From Melampsora larici-populina 98AG31 (taxonomy: Eukaryota; Basidiomycota; Pucciniomycetes; Pucciniales; Melampsoraceae), in contig NW_006768861.1 in the NCBI RefSeq assembly GCF_000204055.1, positions 38,748 to 102,747 on the forward strand: a stretch of DNA of 64,000 nucleotides. Direction: 5' to 3'. The notes below the pieces were generated by a model. It saw nothing but the letters and a program-made list of their open reading frames with translations, had not been told where the DNA came from and searched no databases. The translations under genes and the position numbers were made by a program. Of this stretch, positions 9,422 through 19,744 are shown piece by piece (the first letter of the stretch is position 1; the number at the start of each line of letters is the position of its first letter).

Positions 9422-12400
9422 TCATTCAAGTTCGGTTTCTGAACTATGATTGATACCTTTGGAATCACCAGCTACTTCCTCCCCCGCAACCCCCTTACCA
9501 TTCACGTCCACTGCCTCATCACCTTCAATTTCTATAGTCGTAAGGGTTGAATCAGTGCCATCACGATTGTTATTCCATTCTCTTTTGTATCTTTCACCTA
9601 AGTAGACCACAATGTTTGGAGTATATATGTTATACCATTGACGAGCCCGATCTTGGCGTACTTCAAGCCAATCTGGATGAAGAAATGGGATAGCCAGGTC
9701 CCTATTGTAGTGGAGGTCGAGTGATATGAAGTGATCGTTATTGATGAATCCCATGACTATCGGTTGATAATATGGGTTGCCTTTGAGTTCCGGGCAGTAT
9801 TCTGAAAAGCACGGTAGGATCAAGTTGGAAATTGCGAAGGAAGGGCTGTAATATATGACTGGCCGATTATATGTGTTTGCTATGATGTAGCCACCACATG
9901 GCATTGGGAACCAATCCTCGCGCTCAGCAGTGGTAGCTGTTGATTTGAGAATTCTTTCAATATGTTTGATGTCGATGTCCACAGCAAACTTTGGCATATT
10001 TTCAGCATACCATTTGTAATTGGACTGTAGGTGTTGAGAAAGCATCGATCGGACAGTAGGTGCGTGGGTTGGTGTGAGTCCTAGTGACACTGCGATGGAA
10101 GAGAAAGCGCAAAGGCCATCTTTTGGTACATTTGTAGCATTCTTGATGTTCGGAAAGAGAAATCGGGGTATATCCTGCAAAAACGGCCACTTCTGAATAA
10201 TCGTAAGGTAAGAAGAAGTTCAGTGCCAATCTGTTAAAGATGAATTTATAACAAAATTGTACCTTTAAAACAACACACTCGATCTGACGTGCTTCATCCA
10301 TCTCTTCTGGAGTGAATGGTATTTGACACTAGTTGACCCAAAATTAATAAAGATGAGAAGTGTGAAGGTTGATATGTATGAGTTGCTTGCGAGCAGACAG
10401 AGTACAGACCTTTTTTTTGTCTAAGAACGTCTGGGGCTTTATGGGCTGAGCTTCGCATGTCGGCTGCGGGGTTTTGTCTCGTGGTAATGAAACATCAGCT
10501 TTGGCTGCGGTCGTTTCTGCACTTGGACTTGGCATTCCGGCACTTGCTGCAGAGGTCACCTCGGGTTGGTCGGCTGCTGTCTCACTTGGCATTTCCAATT
10601 CTTTGCTTGGCTACAAATGAAGTGGTACGTCAGCAAAGATGTTTGTATGGCAAGAAGTGGAGAGACACCTACTTCTTGATTAGCAGGAGCTGCTACTTGG
10701 CGGCGCGTAGAGACTTTCGGTTTGCCTTTTCGGCCTCGTCCAACTCGAACGGCTTGGGCGTCCTCTGAGACATTTTGTTCTTCTGCACTTTCTACCTCCT
10801 CTGGGAGGACTTCGATGTAACCATAACCCTTTCCCAATTTGGGCAAATCGGGGTTTGTCGTGAGTTTGAATTTGCTAACCTCTGGAATGGGTGCCTTCAT
10901 TTTGGCTTGGCGAGAGCGAAGATTGCGGATGGGGCCCGGTTTCTCTTCGACTTTGGCTATCTTGCGTTTGCAAGAACGGGGTTTGGGAACCTTGGCTTCG
11001 TCGGAAATTGGAAGTACGCCTGCAACCGCCTCATCTTCATTTTTCGAAGGCTTAGCTTGAGGTGCTTCCATAGAATTGAATAATGATCAGATTGTTAGTG
11101 AGGCTTGACCGAGCAAGAAATTCAAGATATGAAAAAGAAGTGACTCACAATTCTCATTTCCTCCGGAAACCGCCTCATCTTCTTGTTTCGAAGGCTCATC
11201 TTTGGCTTGAGGTGCTTCCATGGAATCGACTTTGAACTCTGGTAGTGGTGAAGAAGCTGCGAGGATCAGATTGCTAGTTAGGCTTGACCAAGCAAGAAAT
11301 TCAAGAATAAAAAAGAAATGACTCACGATTCTCGTTTACTCCTGAAACTGCCTCATCTTCATTTTTTGAAGGCTCATCTTCGGCTTGAGGTGCTTCCATG
11401 GTATCAAGGTTGAACTCAGGTAATGGTGAAGAACCTGTGAGCATCGGATTGTTAGTTAGACTTGACCTAACAGGAGATTCAAGAAATAAAAAATAAATGA
11501 CTCACGATTCTCGTTTGAAACTGCCTCATCTTCATTTTTTGAAGGCTCATCTTTGGCTTGAGGTGCTTCCATGGTATCAAGGTTGAACTCAGGTAATGGT
11601 GAAGAACCTGTGAGCATCGGATGTTTAGTTAGACTTGACCTAACAAGAGATTCAAGAAAGAAAGATAGATACTCACGATTCTCGGTTGAATAATTCTCGT
11701 TTACTCTTGAAACCAGATCTTCATTTTTGGAAGGCTCAGCTTCAACTGGAGGAGCTTCCATGGGAAATCAAGGTTGAACTCGGGTAAGGGTGAACAACCT
11801 GCAGGAACTAGATTATCAGTTATAGTTGAACAAAGAGATTCAAAATAAGATGTCTCACAATTTTTGTTCGGATTATTTTCAGAATTTGCTGAATCGGGTT
11901 TGGGTGATCTATCTGTTTCTGTTGATGGCAACTTGAGAGATTGGATGGCCGAATCGATCACATTTTGATTAACCGACGGAGTAACTTGTAGGTTGGGGAT
12001 AGAACTAGCTAGTTGTGAGTCGGCTGGCGATGATAGAGTGGGAGGTCTAGGTATGTCGGTCATCAAATTGGTGGAGAGGGCAGTTTGGTCTTCAGCTGCC
12101 TCTTCAGCAGAAGTAGACAGAAGCGCTGGATGAGGGGTCCTTTGGGGGTGAATAGGAGGAAGTGTCGTTGAGGTTGCAATACCTTTAGCAAACTCAACAT
12201 CGCGTAAGAACGAGTTGAGTAGATATGCTTGGTTAGGTGCCGGAAGAGATTTCATCTCTTGAAGTAGCAATCGATATTGGTGGGTTAAGAGTCCTGATGG
12301 CAAGTCGGGGATGATAGCCGATGAGATGGTGGGAAGTTGAGGAGAGGGAGCAGGAAACGAAGTCGAGGTGGTGGGTTGAGGTGGAGCCTTAGAAGGTATA

Positions 12401-12852
12401 AACAGTATTTTCTTCGGTAGTCCTTCTTGGGGGCCATGATTGTGTTGAATATGACCTTCCTTTCCAAAGGTCAGATAAAATGAGTTATGATCCTTCCTAT
12501 TGCGACGACTGATGATCTTAAAAAGACATGTCTTGAGGGGGCGAGCAGTCGATGTTGATTGTGTTGTTTGCTGAGCAGTTGAGGTTGATTGAGTCGATTG
12601 AGTTTGAGCTTCCTTGGCTTGAATCTTCGCCTTTGTCATGTGTCTATGATCACCTAGGCTACACTTGTACTTGATGGAGGTGGGTAGTCTGGTGTCGAGA
12701 GTGGTGATTTCAAATCCATGATCGGCGGCAAACTGGTGGAGATAGGTAGCTGCGGCTGCATGATTGGGAAATGTCTGGTCGATTCGAGGAGGTGGTATAG
12801 GATCGGGGTATATGGCTTTGTTGTTGTTGGCTGAGCTGGTGGGGGTGGTCAT
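9422..12852 (-). CDS. FAR1-like DNA-binding domain plus OTU-like cysteine protease gene, reading frame doubtful
   Basis: The first exon (11859-12852) starts MTTPTSSANN and carries a FAR1-like fold: FAADHGFEI, a KYKCSLGDHRH stretch, then CLFKIISRRNR and HIQHNHG. A disordered Ser/Pro/Thr linker follows. The last exons (10410-10610, 10263-10328, 9422-10174) end in an OTU-like domain with DGLCAFSS (catalytic Asp-Gly-x-Cys) and NNDHFISLDL (catalytic His). An acidic tail ends at TGA 9422-9424. Between them lie repeated exon-intron units. FAR1 and OTU modules are typical companions of MULE-type transposons, but no MULE transposase domain is visible here. Unit 1 has two extra bases beside its ATGGAAG, which would shift frame. 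The last unit lacks the usual acceptor. It may be two genes, a variably spliced gene, or a decaying one. Confidence 0.6.
11061..11798 (-). repeat. Five tandem exon-intron units inside the FAR1/OTU gene
   Basis: GGTGCTTCCA starts at 11061, 11211, 11389 and 11562, with the variant GGAGCTTCCA at 11751. The unit length is therefore 150-190 bp. Read on the minus strand each full unit is a short exon encoding SSPLPEFNLDTMEAPQAKDE then PSKNEDEAVS, a GTGAGTCATTTC donor, and an intron ending in an AG before the next SSPLPEF. The duplication therefore copies splice sites and coding together. Confidence 0.85.
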
Positions 12853-12904
12853 GATGACTGAGAGACAAGTTAGAAGAGGTGGAGTGTGTGCAGGTCGCTG
12901 CAGG

Positions 12905-12962
12905 AAGTATTGAGGTGTGAGTGAGGTGTGAGGTGTGAGGTGTGAGTGAGGTGTGAGGATTG
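12905..12962. repeat. GTGAGG/TGTGAGG microsatellite-like run
   Basis: A short run of GAGGTGTGAGGTGTGAGGTG type sequence lies just upstream of the FAR1-like start codon. On the minus strand it is a CTCACACCTCAC pyrimidine-rich tract in the presumed 5' region. Confidence 0.8.
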
Positions 12963-13260
12963 GTGGAAGTGGCGAGTGATCGAGTTTGGTTAATTGGTTG
13001 GGGGCTTCTGAGTCGTTGGGGTGGTTTTGGTATGTGTATGAATGTTGTGAAAGGTGGTGAAAGGTGAATCGTGAAACTTGAAGAGATGTGAAGATGGTCG
13101 GGTAGATGGGCGAAGTGGCTTTCTTGCTTGAAATTTCTTCGAAGACGGGTGTGAGTGTGACAAGATGTGAAAGAGGCTGTGAGGAGGTGTGAGGAGGTGT
13201 GAATGGTAGTTAAGTGACTTTGCATGCGTTTGGGGACTTGTAGCCTGTGAGGTTACGAAA

Positions 13261-13290
13261 AGATGCATCCTAGCATCTTAGGATGCATCT
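13261..13290. repeat. 12-bp perfect hairpin
   Basis: AGATGCATCCTA (13261-13272), a 6-nt loop, then TAGGATGCATCT (13279-13290). It lies at the left edge of the KDZ-associated fragment and may be part of a lost terminal repeat. Confidence 0.85.
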
Positions 13291-13783
13291 GCGTGCTTAT
13301 CTTCGGATCCGCTGCGAGGATACGTCTTATGTTATCCTCGGGTCGGGACCGAGCTTCAAGTGTACACGAGGTGAGGAGACGTTTCCTCAAGGGATTCCCG
13401 AAGTGGTGTTTTACAACAACGCCTGTCGACTCACCGAACACATATATCACGGATCAGGCGAGACAGAACGCTTCCAAGGGACAGTGATCCCAGTGGACCC
13501 ATTCCATCATCGTTCCCACGCCGAAACTGACGAGTTTTGCAAAAAGTTCACAGACCCAAAACTATTTCCAGATATACAGGAAAATGGACAATGGGTATTC
13601 AACGCATCTGCGGCGGAACTCACCAATATATGGTACGGAGGTTTTGCGTTGATGTGTCGTAACATGCATTCCCTCCGTTATAATTTCTTTTTGGAAGAGA
13701 TGGTTGACTTGAGGAATTTGTGGCTCTCCAAAAAATTGAGCAAGCGACCGGGTATGGAGTTCCTTGGTATTGGAATCATTTGA
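13283..13783 (+). pseudogene. 3' fragment of a CxC5/CxC6-like KDZ-associated protein
   Basis: The frame ends at TGA 13781-13783. It contains VVFYNNACRLTEHIY, VIPVDPFHHRSHAETDEFC and FNASAAELTNIWYGGFALMC. I recognise this arrangement (DNAC...H, then VDPFHHR.H...C, then N...E..N.WYGG) as that of large fungal proteins linked to KDZ elements, of the CxC5/CxC6 kind. Only the C-terminal third is present. Upstream there is no cysteine cluster, only a 12-bp hairpin and the FAR1/OTU gene's 5' region, so this is a truncated copy. The family name is from memory and less certain than the likeness to KDZ-associated proteins. No stop interrupts the part that remains. Confidence 0.55.
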
Positions 13784-14149
13784 ATCATTGATTCAAATCA
13801 TTTATTATCATTCATAACAATGTCTTCTATACTGTCTGTCCTTATTTTCCGACTCCTCAATTATGTAATCGATTCGAAATGATGGGACAGAAAATGAAAT
13901 TTATACACGCAACTAATAATTATCATCTCCTCTAAATCTAAATTTTGGCACTTAGGTGGCATGATTGATCCCGAGAAACGTACAGTTCATGGCTCATGAG
14001 TTTGGAGAAGAATAATGTGGATATAATTGTATCGATCATGTTAAACATATGGAAATGTGAGGAGGACTTCACATGGTCATGCTGGATACAATTCATATTG
14101 CAACTTCACACATTCTTTCAATCAAGTTTACCATCTCGGATATGGGAAA
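13784..14149. other. No gene seen
   Basis: AT-rich DNA between the KDZ-associated fragment and the 3' end of the next minus-strand gene. No repeat or RNA gene was recognised. Confidence 0.4.
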
Positions 14150-15037
14150 CTATTTGTGGAATACTACCACATTATGACGGAGCACCTGGAAAGCCACCAC
14201 AGTTAAGTCAGTGGATAAGATAAAACTATTGAGAAGAGATGGACACGCACTTGAACAATGAGCCTTTGTGTCGTGATGTCTTTGGAATCAACAGTACCAA
14301 GGAAATACATGAAGGAACCCAATGCGATGTTCTTCATTTTGCATAACTCTGGAGAAAAATTGCCAAACCAATAGATGATCTCGAATGTGTTTTTCTTTCT
14401 TTCCTGAGTGTCATAATCAATAAGGAATAATAAAGACATTGTTAGTCCACAACCATATCATTGTATTGTCGTTAGAAAGAGCTAGATCATGCCTCACTTC
14501 AGGGTTGAAGATGTCATGTTCAGCTTGAACTGTAAGGTGCCAGTCACCGTCTTCATTGAGATTGTCAATATTCACCTTAACGACCTTGCCGATCCCACTG
14601 ATCATGGCTTTTCCAGCAAGATGTTGAGGTTGAGGAGGCACAGTGACCACCAGACTTTGGGTGATGCTGCTATGTTTGACAAAATATTCGCCTGTAATGG
14701 TGTTTTGACCCAAACCGCCATGGATGTTGTAGGTCCAATGCCGGGTGAGTACCTCACTCGCCAAGCTAAATCCATAGGCTTTAAGCGGGCTGGTAACGTG
14801 CTGCCCTTGCTCATCTTTTAAGATGAGGTTGGTGTTGGTCTTGTGCCAAGCTACGGCATCTGGTATTGTTTGGGGGCGCAAGATCGTCGTCTGTGTAGAT
14901 GAAGAACATGAAGGTAGAATGAGGCTTTCAACATTTAATTACATAAATCTAGGGAGGCAGAGTGAAAGGGCTGGTACTTCACTGGTGGTATTTAGGATGG
15001 TGTTGATTGAAGCGGCCATGTCAGGTTCAGAGGCCAT
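14150..15037 (-). CDS. Uncharacterised protein gene
   Basis: I do not recognise this protein. Exon-like pieces are a main block within about 14454-14884 (TIPDAVAWHKTNTNLILKDE, then VVTVPPQPQHLAGKA, then GKVVKVNIDNLNEDGDWH), 14251-14403 (FEIIYWFGNFSPELCKMKN) and 14150-14185, ending in FHK and TAG. The last intron (GTGCGT...TTCCAG) is phase-consistent. A possible first exon starts at ATG 15037 (MASEPDMAASINTILN). The junctions at about 14884/14940 and 14404/14453 do not keep phase in my reading, so either the model is incomplete or there is a small lesion. No signal peptide or membrane segment is evident. It may belong to a rust lineage-specific family. Confidence 0.45.
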
Positions 15038-15424
15038 GATGATGGATGGGCAAACAACCAAATACCAATTGGTTGTTGGTTTATATATTCCACACAATGC
15101 AATAACATGTTTGCTGTTGTCTGCGCTTTGGTTCCCTAAACAAAACGAAGGGAGGTAGGTGATGGGTTCTCAGGGTCCAAGCCTAAGATTCATATAGTCA
15201 CAAAGCCCAGGGTCCGATGTTCACCACAGAAGATAATATCACGGTTTGTATTGCGTACGCCGCCGAAACAAAGGATGGATTCATTGAGGGTGAGCCTCTA
15301 ACAAAAATCAATTATCACAACGAGAGAGAGAAATAAAATGAAGTCTAAATAAAACGCATGACAAATGCGACCATTGCCACATTCGCAATCGCCCCTGAAT
15401 TTGTCCCTGGATATAATCAGATTT
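15038..15424. other. No gene seen
   Basis: Spacer between two minus-strand genes: the likely promoter side of the 14150-15037 gene and the 3' flank of the 15425-17683 locus. No repeat or RNA gene was recognised. Confidence 0.4.
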
Positions 15425-17683
15425 TCAGATGTGGGCGACCCTTTTGAACTCCTCCTTGAAGCGAATCCGTGCTTCACCCACATTAGCACGCGGAAACTTG
15501 ATGTATTCATTCAAGAAGATCTTGTAATCTACTTCATCAATCCATTGTATATACCTGTACATAGTGGAAGTCCCCAGGCGCCATTCAGAACCAAAGGCTT
15601 TCATCCATGCCTGCTGCGGAGAGCAAGTTTCACAATTCTTGTACCACGCGAGAAGGTCTGAAACCAGTACAAAAGAAGACGGCCACCCTCTCTTCTTGAT
15701 ATGGGTATTGGTACTTGACTCGACTTTGTTTGTATTTGTCTGAACTTGGGTTGAATTGTTGCCATTGGTTGTAGCTGTCAAGACGGGTGATGGAGTTGGC
15801 GATTTCCCTGGCTGTTAAAAGGTAGTTAAACCAAAAACGTCAGTACAGTGGTTAAGTTTTACCTTGTTGTGAAATCACCTACTGGACTAAATTTGGGATC
15901 GGAACTGACTTTCGGATCAGAACTGGTATTAATTGCTTGGGCCTTGGCTGTTGAGGTTTTGATGAAAAGGTCCAAATCGGGTAGCTCATCATCAAAATCC
16001 TCGCGACGTTGGGGTTGGGCGTTGGGAGTCGGGGGGTTCTGCACAAAAACTTCATCATTCTCATCATCAGTGGCATTGGTCAAGCCTTTCTGCTTTGCAT
16101 TGAGTTTGTCTAGCTGCTTGGTTTGTTGACTGTGAAGGGCGTGGGTGGTGTTTTTGGGCCCGTTAACCACAATCACATCAGGGTCAGAATCGAAAGGACT
16201 GGCGTCGACTGAAACACTGGAACTGGCGACGGGTGGGTCTGCTCGAGGATCTTGGAGTTTTGGTTGAAGCGCCTTGGACTTCGACAAGGGCAAGCCAGGG
16301 GTCCGGGGATCTACTTGTGGCGACCTAACCACAATCTCCTGCTTGTTTACTGAGTATCTGTGAGGGATCGTGACCATCGTTTCATGCTGTCATAGATATA
16401 TGATAAGCTTCACTTATCCTTGCAACATCAGATTGATATCTTACCCAAGTGTCGATCTTGTCATCCCAAAAAAGAAGAGCCCGGTTCCATGTAGGTCCAA
16501 AATGCTTGGTACAGGCTTGCATCAGCAGCAGAGATTCGTCCAGCCTGGCTTTAGGCCATTGGTCCATATGAGCTGATATAACTTTCGGTTCGACTGCCTA
16601 GATTCCTTGTGTGTTGTGGTCAGTGAGCGCGTGAGGATGATGAGTTCTGATGCAAAGAAAAATCTACACACATCAAGCCACAGGTAAATAGTTACCACTT
16701 TACGTTCGTCAAATTTGTTGGCTATGGCCCGTTCCTGAGCTTTGTATCGCTCACGGCGGTCAATTTGGATGGCTGATATCGCTTGGAAATCTAGGCGGTG
16801 TCCAAGCGTGTTAGCTGCTTGCGCCCACTGATGGACATGAGGAGCTGGCCTTCGTGCAGGCGCAGCTTGTGGAGCTGAAGACCCCGGAGTAGGGAGATGA
16901 GCTGCAGTTGCAGTGGAGGGCAAAACAGGGTTGACGATCGCGCCGGCATTTGGCTGGGCCCCCGGCCTCTGTTCAACGGGTGTGCTTGGAACACCCCCCT
17001 AAACCGTACTGAAGACAACACTGCAGAAGCAACCACAGGTCAGTTGTTGTATTATATCATATTTCCCGAAACTTACCGCCTGGCAGTACTGATGAGGACA
17101 GCCTTTGTTCCCATTGGTCCGGTGGCCACGTGCAACTGGACCGCGTGAAGCGCGCTGGCATGGGTAAACTACTTTGGCACGTTGAGGACCAACTTGTGAG
17201 GCTACTTGGTTTGATTTGATCGGGGTGAATTGCTGCTCAATTCGACCTAAGAAGGGATGAGGAGCACCAGCCGGTGCTCCTCGAGGTGGTGCTAATGCTC
17301 CGTTGTCAGCATTAGCGGGTTTGGGAGGAAGCAGCACCCCGGAAGGTTATATACGGGGTCCCCAGTCATCAGCAGTCGAAATGATCGGTCTAGAAGCGCC
17401 AGCGTTGATCAAGGCGCGCTCGTGGTTGAGTTGGTCACAACGCCAATCGTGGGCACTAAGATAAAACATAATGTCATTCGTTAATCAGGATGGTTGTGTC
17501 CTTTTGAAAGGACATAAAATAACTGACATAGATCCGCCAAGCATCTTTGAGTGCAGCTTGGTAACAGAGGGGTGTTTGGCATTCGGGGCACAGAATGCCA
17601 ACGAGTTTCTTCAGCCCAGGCTCCGGTAGGTATCCTTTGGTGATGAATTGGTAGTGTTCGTGCACAAGCGTGGCTACGACCAT
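15425..17683 (-). pseudogene. Cysteine-cluster protein of a lineage-expanded basidiomycete family, damaged
   Basis: Pieces in order on the minus strand: MVVATLVHEHYQFITKGYLP with CPECQTPLCY; AHDWRCDQLNHERALINAG; a zinc-cluster-like CQRASRGPVARGHRTNGNKG-CPHQYCQAC; QWAQAANTLGHRLDFQAISA-IQIDRRERYKAQERAIANKF; KVVTIYLWLDV; a disordered acidic linker; and a C-terminal IKKRGWPSSFVLVSDLLAWY segment. I associate this layout with a large family of unknown function in rusts and agarics. Two lesions are visible. A TAA at 17347-17349 (complement of TTA) interrupts the frame between ADDWGPRI and LLPPKPAN. A run of six G/C at about 16993-16998 puts the GGC.KH reading out of frame with the downstream QAAPARRPAPHVH frame. 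Unseen introns could rescue one of these, so 'pseudogene' is likely but not proven. Confidence 0.55.
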
Positions 17684-18210
17684 GATCGAGGTGGATCGTG
17701 ATCGATTGTTTGCTCGGAATTGACAGTTTGGAAAGGGATTCCAGTAAGTGACGGAATTTTGGGTACGTTGAGATCATGTTGTGTTGTGGGTGATGATGAA
17801 AATTTTTTAGTGTCACAGCTTCCCTTTTGGGTGTGATGAAACTCGGTAATGGCAAAGACGATATACGGTTGAAATCAATGAGTTTGATAATATAATAAGA
17901 GGATGAGGGGATCAGTTGGCCCAAAAGTGGACGCTGAGTTGTGGGTGTGATAGGCGGGTGACATGGGCGGACAGAGAACTAATTCAAGTTTTGGACTTTT
18001 GTAACGCAGACTGTAGCATGCTTATATGTATGCTTATGATGGGAATACATTATTCCCAGATTCCCACAATTTTCCCAGTCCCAGATTCCCAGGACGGAAA
18101 CCCGGATCCTCTGGTGCTCCCAGTTCAGAGTCCAGACTCCAGACTCCAGACCCAAATGTGCCGCGCAGTGCTGCCGTAGCAAGCTGTGAAACCTCACTTC
18201 CACCACCAAA
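17684..18210. other. No gene seen; low-complexity CCCAGATTCC text
   Basis: A short stretch near 18045-18150 repeats CCCAGATTCCCA and CCAGACTCCAGA motifs. No protein or RNA gene is supported. Confidence 0.4.
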
Positions 18211-18700
18211 CGTTTGATACCCCACCACATCCTCTTGCCAAGAGATTCATGACTAATCAGCAAAAGATTGTTTTGAAATAGGTCGGCAGAGTTGTCAAGA
18301 AACTTGGCATCTGGAAGAAACTTTTTGGAAACTTCTGGCCATGTTTTGGTGGGTATTTCATTTGTGATTATCAAAAGACTTCATGCTTGCTTTTAGCTGA
18401 AGAATGCTCCAAAAGCATTATGGCTTTCAAGGCTTCGATTGCAAGATTTTTCCCTCATGTCGTGTCTGCCGGTGTAGATGAACCATCAAAAAACTGATAG
18501 TATGATGTTGTAGGAATTGATCACCATCTCGGATATAACTCTCTAAGATTCAAATTAGTTTACCTCCTCTTGTGTTTTCTGATGCCCCTAATAAAGCGGA
18601 ACACATTCTTAATCTTGAAATGCGTTGAACTGGGTCAAAATGTGAAATCGGTGAGGATAGGATATGAGGTCGGGAAGCGGATGTGGTGGGGAATCAAACG
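18211..18700. mobile_element. 490-bp MITE-like element
   Basis: The left end reads CGTTTGATACCCCACCACAT-CC (18211-18232). The right end, reverse-complemented, reads CGTTTGATTCCCCACCACAT-CC (ending at 18700). Similarity continues inward (TCTTGCC versus GCTTCCC), giving about 28 bp of terminal inverted repeat. The interior has no transposase. Target duplications were not identified with confidence. Confidence 0.7.
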
Positions 18701-19260
18701 GTTGGGTTGTCCAGGTTTGTTCCCCAATGTAAAGGAAGGAGATAGTCACAGTTTTCCTCATGTGACAAGGATCCAGCATTGAATGTCAGGTAATTCATCA
18801 AGCTTCCCAAAACAGGAGATAAGTGGAATTGAAGCAGAAAGCCTGAGTCAGTAATTAAATGACACCAAACTCACACAAACTCAAGACTTTTGCAGGAGGC
18901 TTCCCTGCAATCCATATATAGCTTTGCCTACCCAAGATACTTATCTATAAAGAAGAAAAAAGTGTGGTGATCCAGTCTTCAGAATGTACACCTCCCCATG
19001 TCTAGGATACGTAATCTGTAAACTGCACCGGTCCCACACCCTGGTACCATACTCCTTTCCTCACAGTATAAGAGATGGCCCAATCCAGAGCAGGGGTTTA
19101 CTGATTACATTGCCACTTTGAGGGTGTTGTACACTGTCTTTTACCCAAGGGAATCAATTCCCTCATGCCCCCAAAAGGTCCTAAGAATTTTCTCATGCCA
19201 GAAAAATTCACAGGTAACTTTGTCTTGAGTCCGATTTTACTGCTGACACCCAATAGCAAT
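18701..19260. other. No gene seen
   Basis: AT-rich spacer between the 490-bp MITE-like element and the small foldback at 19261. I found no convincing coding frame, RNA gene or repeat. Confidence 0.4.
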
Positions 19261-19412
19261 GTTCAAACCAAACCCGGTTGACACAAAAACCCGGTACACC
19301 CAGTTGTGTTTTTGGTGATAACTTTCTGTATCTAATGACAGCTCTTGACAGCGTCCAGCCAAAAAGTCAACCAGGTGTACCGGGTTTTTGTGCAACTGGG
19401 TCTGGTTTGAAC
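19261..19412. repeat. 152-bp foldback
   Basis: The left arm is GTTCAAACCAAACCCGGTTG followed by ACAAAAACCCGGTACACC. The reverse complement of the right arm is GTTCAAACCAGACCCAGTTG followed by CACAAAAACCCGGTACACC. The arms are about 45 bp, imperfect, with a spacer of about 60 bp. The shape is that of a very small non-autonomous foldback or MITE. Confidence 0.75.
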
Positions 19413-19744
19413 ACGGCTAATGTTCAAGTCATATTTTTGGCAGGAGGTGATCAGCCAAAAATTATTGGAACACAAGCGCAAGATATTCCCATGCACATTT
19501 TCTTTTTGTCCCAAGTAGTTTTTGGTAGGGAATCATGTAGAGGTATCTCAAGAATAGCTTGCAAAAGTCTCAGTGCTGAGCAATGAGTTTGGGTAAGCAT
19601 GCTGTACATCCTTTGCTGGCCCTGGCCATCTGCAGCAGAATCTGACTTGGGGAATGAGTCTAGAGAGCAGTAGTGTCTACTCTATTCTTTCATTTCTGTC
19701 ACATATCAGGCCTTTGTCAGACTTGAGCAGTCTAGCATCCCTCC

